Of a stretch of DNA of 5,842 nucleotides, positions 1-4,328 are shown piece after piece. How positions within the stretch are numbered: position 1 is the first letter of the stretch; each line of letters starts with the position of its first letter. Below the pieces are notes generated by a model. That model saw nothing but the letters and a program-made list of their open reading frames with translations, was not told the origin of the DNA and did no database searches. The stretch comes from Acidobacteriota bacterium (lineage in GTDB: Bacteria; Acidobacteriota; Terriglobia; Terriglobales; Acidobacteriaceae), in contig QIAK01000385.1 in NCBI GenBank assembly GCA_003225515.1, positions 1-5,842 of the forward strand, read 5' to 3'. The position numbers were made by a program, and so were the translations under genes.

Positions 1-473
1 GTGACCTCATTCTTGTTGGCCACGCCCCGCCGCATCCATGCCGCTTGATCCAGATTACGCAGCAGAGTCAGCGTCGCCCGCCGCACCGCAATGTAGTCCT
101 CCACAATCTCGGCCAGGGGCTCCCGCGCAAATGGACCATTCCTCACGTAGTCGTCCTGCTCGTAGCCCTCGATCGGAGTCTGATCGCCACGCGCAATCCG
201 CAGCGCGCGATACGCAAAGATGCGCTCCGTGTCGCAGACGTGTCCCAGCACTTCCTTTGCATTCCATTTATCCGGCGCGTAGCGAGAGTCTCCATCACTC
301 TCATCGCGTCCCGAGAGCAGCAGCATCGTTTGTCGCCGCTGCGTGTCCAGCGTCGCTAAAATATCGGACCCTGCCACCAACGAAATGTAGCGTTCGTAGT
401 ACGGGTTGTATTCGCCCGGCTCGGGCCGCGCGATAATAAAAGTTGCAGGTGTGACCACGGCTGATTCTGACAT
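1..473 (-). CDS. DinB-family protein, 3' end outside window
   Basis: Reading leftwards from an ATG at 473-471, an open frame runs 157 codons to the window edge without a stop. The N-terminal block has a PGEYNPYYERYISLV segment (about residues 19-33). It is followed by YAPDKWNAKEVLGHVCDTER (65-84), then FAYRALRIARGD (86-97) and a GYEQDDYVRNGPF stretch (103-115). This arrangement is typical of the DinB/DinB_2 four-helix-bundle family, which usually binds a divalent metal through three histidines. One candidate ligand, His78 in the LGH motif, is visible. The C-terminal pair (commonly a GHExHH-like motif) would lie beyond the edge, about 20-30 residues further on by family length (inference). A GGGGG tract (479-483) five bases upstream of the ATG is a weak ribosome site. 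Biochemical function of this subgroup is generally unknown; thiol-dependent transferase or stress roles are known for relatives. It is divergent from the bactofilin gene. Confidence 0.85.
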   Translation of the reverse strand, partial: MSESAVVTPATFIIARPEPGEYNPYYERYISLVAGSDILATLDTQRRQTMLLLSGRDESDGDSRYAPDKWNAKEVLGHVCDTERIFAYRALRIARGDQTPIEGYEQDDYVRNGPFAREPLAEIVEDYIAVRRATLTLLRNLDQAAWMRRGVANKNEV

Positions 474-488
474 GAATGCCCCCACATT

Positions 489-509
489 CCCCGGCTCCTC
501 GAGCCTGGG
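489..509 (-). other. Hairpin in the DinB-gene leader
   Basis: GGCTC (493-497) and GAGCC (501-505) form a 5-bp stem around a CTC loop on the plus strand. After one C/T mismatch the stem is extended by CCC (489-491) with GGG (507-509). On the minus strand it lies 15 bases upstream of the DinB-family ATG and just outside the G-rich ribosome site, so it would be in that gene's 5' leader. No T-run follows on either strand, so it does not look like a terminator. It may be chance in a GC-rich region. Confidence 0.35.
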
Positions 510-782
510 TTCCTTATGATTAGACTCCTCACCCCAGATTCCGTTTTCGATAAGCCTTCGTCTCTGACAGGATAACGCTCTGCACCTGTGAAAGGGTACG
601 GTCGGTTGATTTTTAAGTGGAATCCTTACCGCATGCCGGAACAAAAGGATCAGTTCTCGCGCGCCGCGGCCTGCGCCTTAACACGCCATTCCGGGTGACG
701 GCGCACTTAAGGTCGTATCAGGGGAGGAACTCCCGATTGAAAATAAAGCCTTTTCCACAGCGCTCATTTTGAGACACGGGAG

Positions 783-788
783 TACAAT
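783..788 (+). promoter_or_regulatory. Candidate -10 box for the bactofilin gene
   Basis: TACAAT matches the sigma-70 -10 consensus at five of six positions and would start transcription near 795, about 60 bases before the ATG. No good -35 box lies at 16-18 bases: the sequence there is roughly GCGCTC. The TTGAGA at 769-774 is too close, with 8 bases between the two boxes. The assignment therefore rests on the -10 box and on the absence of a better candidate. Confidence 0.3.
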
Positions 789-795
789 TCGCTTT

Positions 796-820
796 GGTCA
801 CGAAAGTGCGGCCCGTGACC
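796..820 (+). promoter_or_regulatory. Leader hairpin upstream of the bactofilin gene
   Basis: GGTCACG (796-802) pairs perfectly with CGTGACC (814-820) across an 11-base loop. If the TACAAT at 783-788 is the -10 box, this stem forms the extreme 5' end of the mRNA. That position is known to protect transcripts from 5'-end-dependent decay; alternatively the site is a protein-binding palindrome. No T-run follows, so it is not a terminator. The function is inferred; the stem itself is directly visible. Confidence 0.45.
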
Positions 821-854
821 CCTAATCCCAACAAGGAAAGGATCTTTTAACCCC

Positions 855-1391
855 ATGTGGAAGCCGACCAATCAACCTCAGACTCCTGCCCGTCCCAATG
901 AGCCGGAGCGCCCCACTACGTCTACCCCCAGCGCGCCAGTCATGGCATCCGCTGAGCCCGTGCAGCCCCGGCCGGTAACCACCACCACCGCGGATCAGGC
1001 CACCATCGGCAAGTCGCTCGTCATCAAGGGCGAAGTCACTGGTTCCGAGTCGCTCTACATTGACGGCCGCGTGGAGGGCTCCATTAATCTGGCTGGTAAC
1101 CGCGTCACTATCGGACGCAACGGCGTCGTCGCCGCCAACATCAATGCCCGCGAAATCGTCGTGCTCGGCAAAGTGCGCGGCAATCTCACTGCCAGCGATC
1201 GCGTCGACATTCGCAGTGACGGTTCGCTCACCGGCGACGTCATCGCAGCCCGCATCTCCATTGAAGACGGCGCATTCTTCAAGGGCGGCATCGACATTCG
1301 CAAAGGCGGGCAGCCCCAGCAGCAGAAACCTAACGGCGAGGACAAGGCGGTTCCCGCGAGCGAGCCGGCCGCAGTCGGAGCCAGGGCATAA
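855..1391 (+). CDS. Bactofilin family cytoskeletal protein
   Basis: This encodes 178 residues. The central core (about 48-150) is a bactofilin/DUF583 domain. It opens with ATIGKSLVIKGEVTGSESLYI and continues through DGRVEGSI, VTIGRNGVVAANI, EIVVLGKVRGNL, RVDIRSDGSLTGDV and ISIEDGAFFKGGIDI. These are regularly spaced hydrophobic/Gly repeats that fold as a right-handed beta-helix. Known bactofilins polymerise without nucleotide into membrane-associated filaments, acting in cell shape, stalks, polarity or chromosome organisation. The core is flanked by disordered tails: a Pro/Thr-rich N-terminus (1-47) and a Gln/Pro/Ala-rich C-terminus (151-178), as is usual for the family. No transmembrane segment is seen, so the protein is probably cytoplasmic and peripheral. 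The ATG has an AAGGAAAGGA ribosome site (834-843) 11 bases upstream. The gene is followed within 35 bases by a strong terminator, so it appears monocistronic. The specific role is unknown. Confidence 0.93.
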   Translation: MWKPTNQPQTPARPNEPERPTTSTPSAPVMASAEPVQPRPVTTTTADQATIGKSLVIKGEVTGSESLYIDGRVEGSINLAGNRVTIGRNGVVAANINAREIVVLGKVRGNLTASDRVDIRSDGSLTGDVIAARISIEDGAFFKGGIDIRKGGQPQQQKPNGEDKAVPASEPAAVGARA

Positions 1392-1425
1392 GTTCGCGCT
1401 GGAAATTTTGGCCGGTATTCAGCAG

Positions 1426-1453
1426 CGGGCGTCCGCGAGGACGCCCGTTTTGC
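1426..1453 (+). terminator. Intrinsic terminator after the bactofilin gene
   Basis: CGGGCGTCC (1426-1434) and GGACGCCCG (1439-1447) form a perfect 9-bp G/C-rich stem around a GCGA tetraloop (GNRA type). It is followed by TTTTGC and a further TTTT. It lies 35 bases after the bactofilin stop and 31 bases before the end of the convergent queA gene. Read on the minus strand, the same stem is followed by CTGCTGAA, so there is no U-tract to terminate queA efficiently. Confidence 0.88.
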
Positions 1454-1478
1454 TTTTCAGGCACTCTGCCCAGGACGG

Positions 1479-2591
1479 CTACTCCACGAACATGCAATCT
1501 CCATACGAATAAAAGCGGTACCGCTCCTTGACCGCATGCTCATACGCGCGCATGACAGTCTCTTTCCCGCCGAGCGCGCACACCAGCATCAGCAACGTCG
1601 ACTGCGGTAAGTGAAAATTCGTCAGTAATGCCTGCACGACCTGAAACTTGTAGCCGGGATAAATAAACAAATTCGCCTCACCCGAGGCGGCGCACACTTC
1701 GCCTCCGCCTTGCTGCGCCGCATACTCCAGCGTCCGCACCGTGGTGGTCCCAATCGCAACCACCCGCCGTGCTTCCTTGCGCGCCAAATGGATCTTCGCC
1801 GCGGCATCTTCCGAAATCCAATAGGTTTCCGAGTGCAGCCGATGTTCCTCCACCCGCTCGGCCCGCACCGGTTGAAATGTCCCCAGCCCTACGTGCAGCG
1901 TGACTTCTGCAGTTTCGATCCCACGCTCCTTCATGCGTCCCAGAATTTCCGGAGTGAAATGGAGCCCCGCGGTAGGCGCGGCTACCGATCCCCGTTCCCG
2001 CGCATAAACCGTCTGATACCGTTCTCGATCTCCCGAAGCATCCGTTCGCGCGATATAAGGCGGCAAGGGAACGTGACCGACCTTCTCCACCAGAGAGAAA
2101 AAATCATCCTTCTCGTTCTCATTCAGTGCACAGAACCGAATCCGCCTCTCCCCAAACTCTGCCCGCGCAATCACCTCGGCTTGCAGTTCATCCTGCTCTC
2201 CAAAAAAGAGCCGCTCTCCCACCCCAATCTTCCGTCCCGGACGCACCAGGCACTCCCACTCATTGGGTTCCTTTTGAACCTGCCGCGTGAGCAGAACTTC
2301 TATGCGCCCACGCAGAAATTCCCGTGCCGCCGGATTCCTCGCGCTCACCGGCTGCGACCGCATTCCACCCCGCCGTCCATAAAGCCGCGCCGGGAACACC
2401 CGCGTGTTGTTGAACACAACCAGATCGTTCGGCCGCAGCAGTTCCGGAAAATCGCGAAACTCCCGGTCTTCCAATCGAGAGGCACCCCCCGCCGAATGCA
2501 CGTGCAGCAGCCGCGATCCCGCGCGGTCCGCCAGCGGCTCCTGCGCAATCAGCTCTTCTGGAAATTCGTAATGGAAATCGGAGACCAGCAC
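1479..2591 (-). CDS. queA: S-adenosylmethionine:tRNA ribosyltransferase-isomerase
   Basis: QueA transfers and isomerises the ribosyl group of S-adenosylmethionine onto 7-aminomethyl-7-deazaguanine at the wobble position of Asn, Asp, His and Tyr tRNAs. The product is epoxyqueuosine, in the penultimate step of queuosine synthesis (cytoplasm). Family motifs occur in order: SDFHYEFPEELIAQEPL (residues 4-20), FNNTRVFPARLYGRR (60-74), GHVPLPPYI (172-180), YARERGSVAAPTAGLHFT (196-213), HVGLGTFQPV (233-242), GTTTVRTLE (281-289), FIYPGY (309-314) and LLTNFHLPQSTLLMLV (322-337). The 370-residue length fits the family (356 in E. coli). I chose the GTG at 2591-2589 because it gives a protein beginning M-L-V-S-D-F, as in homologues. 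The frame stays open 21 codons further to a TTG at 2654, but those residues (Arg/Pro-rich) have no family likeness. No Shine-Dalgarno precedes the GTG at normal distance. No tgt gene adjoins. It is convergent with the bactofilin gene. Confidence 0.95.
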   Translation of the reverse strand: MLVSDFHYEFPEELIAQEPLADRAGSRLLHVHSAGGASRLEDREFRDFPELLRPNDLVVFNNTRVFPARLYGRRGGMRSQPVSARNPAAREFLRGRIEVLLTRQVQKEPNEWECLVRPGRKIGVGERLFFGEQDELQAEVIARAEFGERRIRFCALNENEKDDFFSLVEKVGHVPLPPYIARTDASGDRERYQTVYARERGSVAAPTAGLHFTPEILGRMKERGIETAEVTLHVGLGTFQPVRAERVEEHRLHSETYWISEDAAAKIHLARKEARRVVAIGTTTVRTLEYAAQQGGGEVCAASGEANLFIYPGYKFQVVQALLTNFHLPQSTLLMLVCALGGKETVMRAYEHAVKERYRFYSYGDCMFVE

Positions 2592-2681
2592 GTTATCTAG
2601 ATTACAAGGTCTCCGCGGAACTGGAACTCTAGGATATTCTCGGGAACATCGCAATAATCGTGCAAGAAAGATGAGTGTTGT

Positions 2682-2703
2682 TGGTGTTAATTCGTTAGCA
2701 CCA
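2682..2703. promoter_or_regulatory. 22-bp palindrome between queA and the SnoaL-like gene
   Basis: TGGTGTTAA (2682-2690) and TTAGCACCA (2695-2703) are inverted repeats with a single T/G deviation, separated by TTCG. As DNA this is a typical dimeric-repressor-style operator. As plus-strand RNA it is a 9-bp stem (one G-U pair) capped by UUCG, a very stable tetraloop sequence. It sits 26 bases before the ATG at 2729 and about 90 bases upstream of the queA start, in the only spacer between these divergent genes. No T-run follows. Function is inferred. Confidence 0.5.
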
Positions 2704-2715
2704 GGGCTAGAATGC

Positions 2716-2720
2716 GGAGG
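2716..2720 (+). promoter_or_regulatory. Ribosome binding site for the ATG at 2729
   Basis: GGAGG lies eight bases upstream of the ATG at 2729. It is the best Shine-Dalgarno match among the genes of this window and is the main argument for the longer version of the SnoaL-like protein. The alternative in-frame ATG at 2876 has no comparable site. Confidence 0.6.
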
Positions 2721-2728
2721 GCATTCCC

Positions 2729-3262
2729 ATGCAAACTGAAAAATTTGCGCGTATCTTCAAAATCGCCGCCGCAGTTATCATCTTCCTCTCGTTGGATCAA
2801 AACATTGGGAAGACTGCGGTCCGAGCCGCTATCCGGCCAAGAATCACAAGCGCAGCAACAGAGACTCCCATTCCTATGACTTCAATCCAAGACTCGCAAA
2901 AGAACGCCCCCACCACCCGTATGGTCATCGACCGCTTCAACGAGGCCTTCAATCGCCACGATGCGGATGCCCTCGCGGCTGTGCTTACCGACGACACGGT
3001 CTTTGAGGACACTTCCCCCGCTCCTGACGGCCGCCGGGTCGAGGGCAAGGCCGCAGTCGTCGACTTCTGGCGAACCTGGTTCGCGCGGAATGCTGATGCA
3101 ATCTTCGACGCGGAAGATGTGATCGTAAGTGGCGACCGTGCCATCGTGCTCTGGGTGTATCGCAAGCAGCGCAACGGACAGCCTTGGCACATTCTCGGAG
3201 TCGACGTTTTCACCGTCCGCAATGGCAAAGTGGCAGCGAAGCTTGCCTATGTCAAAGGATGA
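2729..3262 (+). CDS. SnoaL/NTF2-like domain protein, possibly exported or membrane-anchored
   Basis: Of the 177 residues, about 62-177 form an NTF2-like alpha+beta barrel of the SnoaL/DUF4440 type. An opening helix (VIDRFNEAFNRHDADALAAV) is followed by LTDDTVFEDTSPAPDG, EGKAAVVDFWRTWFARN and VIVSGDRAIVLWVYRK. The closing strands HILGVDVFTVRNGKVAAKLAYVKG (154-177) finish the domain. Such proteins are small pocket-bearing folds used as isomerases, hydrolases or ligand binders, and no specific substrate can be read here. Residues 1-49 are an extension: a basic start (K5, R8, K11), a hydrophobic run (about 9-21) and a polar, Ala/Arg-rich linker, resembling a signal peptide or anchor without a clear cleavage motif. 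The ATG at 2729 has a good GGAGG site. However, the domain-only start at 2876 (MTSIQDSQ) matches the usual start of this family as I recall it, and third-position G/C is lower in the extension. The domain call is firm; start and location are uncertain. Confidence 0.82.
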   Translation: MQTEKFARIFKIAAAVIIFLSLDQNIGKTAVRAAIRPRITSAATETPIPMTSIQDSQKNAPTTRMVIDRFNEAFNRHDADALAAVLTDDTVFEDTSPAPDGRRVEGKAAVVDFWRTWFARNADAIFDAEDVIVSGDRAIVLWVYRKQRNGQPWHILGVDVFTVRNGKVAAKLAYVKG

Positions 3263-3279
3263 ACACCGCACGCTGAATC

Positions 3280-3301
3280 AGGGCCTAATACCCTAATTTT
3301 T
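3280..3301 (+). terminator. Weak candidate terminator after the SnoaL-like gene
   Basis: AGGG (3280-3283) can pair with CCCT (3291-3294) around a seven-base loop, followed by AATTTTT (3295-3301). The stem is only 4 bp, so termination would be inefficient. The U-rich tail and its position 18 bases after the stop codon are the only reasons to list it. Confidence 0.25.
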
Positions 3302-3313
3302 CTTGAATTTTGA

Positions 3314-3343
3314 TTGTCTCCGTCCCCCGTCTGCTGGTAGTAT
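3314..3343 (+). promoter_or_regulatory. Candidate promoter for the class II aldolase gene
   Basis: TTGTCT (3314-3319) and TAGTAT (3338-3343) match the sigma-70 boxes at four of six positions each, with an 18-base spacer. TGG immediately before the -10 box (3335-3337) gives an extended -10. Transcription would start near 3350, leaving a leader of about 43 bases before the ATG. This suggests the aldolase gene can be expressed independently of the upstream SnoaL-like gene. Confidence 0.4.
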
Positions 3344-3392
3344 GCGGTTGCCAAGTTGAGCCTGCTTTTTCGCAATTTCCTTCAAGGTTGAC

Positions 3393-4091
3393 ATGCCTAC
3401 GGAACGCAAACATAGGGAAGAAATCGTGCGCTACGGACGCATGCTGCACGAGCATGGGTACGTGGCGGCGTGCGATGGGAATCTTTCCGTCCGCCTCCCC
3501 GGCAACCGTATTTTGGTGACGCCCACGTGCGTCAGCAAGGGTGCCATGAAGGCGTCTGACATGGTCATCGTCGACCTGGGCGGCGAGAAAGTCGCTGGCC
3601 GGCGCAATGTGACCAGCGAAATTGGCATGCACCTGCTCATCTATCGCATGCGGCCTGATGTCGAGGCGATCGTGCATGCGCATCCCCCCACGGCCACAGG
3701 CTTTGCTGCTGCCGGCGTTCCGCTGACGGAGCCTCTGGTCTGCGAAGTCGTGATGGGCTTAGGATGCATTCCTCTCGCGCGCTACGGCACGCCCGGAACC
3801 TCAGAACTGGCGCAGACTCTCGAGCCCTACGTTCCCAGCTATGACGCCATTCTCATGTCGAATCATGGCGTCGTTTCCTATGGCGACACCCTCGAGCACG
3901 CTTACATGAAGATGGAAACGGTTGAGCACTTCGCTCAGATCGCGCTGGTTACGCATCTTCTCGGCCGTCAGCAGCCCCTGAAAGAAGTGGACATCGAAAA
4001 ACTTCTTGTAGCCCGCACTAAATATTTCGGCGCAAAAATCGCCGCCGCCATGCCCTTGCCCCCGCTCCCGGCAAAAAGTCAGCTGGACTAG
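3393..4091 (+). CDS. Class II aldolase/adducin family protein (FucA-like)
   Basis: This encodes 232 residues spanning the whole class II aldolase/adducin fold (FucA of E. coli is 215). These zinc enzymes cleave or form phosphorylated sugar aldols, such as L-fuculose-1-phosphate to dihydroxyacetone phosphate and lactaldehyde; relatives include epimerases and dehydratases. The zinc site is intact: Glu76 (in NVTSE), His95 and His97 (in VHAHPP) and His158 (in SNHG). By hand alignment these correspond to FucA Glu73, His92, His94 and His155. Phosphate-binding elements are recognisable as DGNLSVR (28-34), TPT (43-45) and TSE (74-76). FucA's catalytic Tyr113 aligns to Val116, so the exact reaction may differ. 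The Ala/Pro/Lys-rich C-terminal tail (217-232) is probably flexible. The protein is cytoplasmic, with no signal peptide. AAGG (3384-3387) five bases before the ATG supports the start. No sugar kinase, isomerase or transporter adjoins, so the substrate is unknown. Confidence 0.9.
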   Translation: MPTERKHREEIVRYGRMLHEHGYVAACDGNLSVRLPGNRILVTPTCVSKGAMKASDMVIVDLGGEKVAGRRNVTSEIGMHLLIYRMRPDVEAIVHAHPPTATGFAAAGVPLTEPLVCEVVMGLGCIPLARYGTPGTSELAQTLEPYVPSYDAILMSNHGVVSYGDTLEHAYMKMETVEHFAQIALVTHLLGRQQPLKEVDIEKLLVARTKYFGAKIAAAMPLPPLPAKSQLD

Positions 4092-4214
4092 AGGCCGATG
4101 CGGTCGAGCGACTGCGTTGAAAACCTGGTCGATGAGTGAAATGGCGACGTTTCAACAGCTAAGCGCGATTCAAGACTGGATCAAGCGAATCAAACTGGTT
4201 TGCGGGTCGGGAAG

Positions 4215-4241
4215 CGTTTGCACAATAGAAACGAGTTTTTT
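4215..4241 (+). terminator. Weak candidate terminator downstream of the aldolase gene
   Basis: CGTTT (4215-4219) can pair with AAACG (4229-4233) across a nine-base loop, followed by AG and six T residues (4236-4241). The stem is short and A/T-containing, and it lies about 120 bases after the aldolase stop, so it is a marginal candidate. It is the only stem with a T-run that I found on the plus strand of the 4092-4328 spacer. I found no candidate for the oncoming receptor gene. Confidence 0.22.
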
Positions 4242-4279
4242 CTAGGGCTCGAGCTTATAGACAATGCCGCGCGGTGTGT

Positions 4280-4292
4280 TAATGGGCCATTA
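4280..4292. repeat. 13-base perfect palindrome in the convergent spacer
   Basis: TAATGG (4280-4285) and CCATTA (4287-4292) are perfect inverted repeats around a single G. The site is about 40 bases past the receptor stop codon, between two convergent gene ends. The one-base centre makes an RNA hairpin poor, so a DNA-binding site or chance is more likely. Confidence 0.3.
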
Positions 4293-4328
4293 CGCTCGTT
4301 GTCCACCTGCGACGCAGCAACATTCGCC

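Larger units (their letters stand above)
474..854. other. Divergent intergenic region, no gene seen
   Basis: This 381-base spacer separates the divergent DinB-family and bactofilin genes. The only open frames I see are very short (for example 19 codons from the ATG at 517) and have no coding character. It contains a hairpin next to the DinB start (489-509), a long-looped inverted repeat CCTTAA/TTAAGG (676-681 and 707-712), a short GGGAG/CTCCC repeat (722-726 and 730-734), and the bactofilin leader hairpin (796-820). It is less G/C-biased than the genes, with A/T-rich patches around 606-616 and 736-755. A structured leader or small RNA cannot be excluded from reading alone. Confidence 0.7.

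Noticed and set aside
38..436. Overlapping plus-strand frames of 132 and 104 codons
   Set aside because: They are antisense to the DinB-family gene, whose conserved motifs run through the same bases. The products are low-complexity Ser/Arg/Pro-rich.
1710..2600. 296-codon open frame on the plus strand
   Set aside because: It lies wholly antisense to queA, whose minus-strand translation carries all family motifs. The plus-strand product is Arg/Pro/His-rich and low in recognisable structure, as expected of a shadow frame in GC-rich DNA.
2708..2713. TAGAAT as a -10 box for the SnoaL-like gene
   Set aside because: Transcription would start near 2720, at the end of the GGAGG ribosome site, leaving no usable leader, and no -35 box lies at the right distance.
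2882..3683. Minus-strand frames of 129-143 codons opposite the SnoaL-like and aldolase genes
   Set aside because: The opposite strand encodes recognisable SnoaL-like and class II aldolase domains. The minus-strand products resemble no family.
4100..4190. Possible long-looped repeat TTGAAAAC ... GTTTCAA and twin GGTCGA words
   Set aside because: The arms are short and imperfect with a loop of about 25 bases or more. This is within chance expectation and not followed by a T-run.
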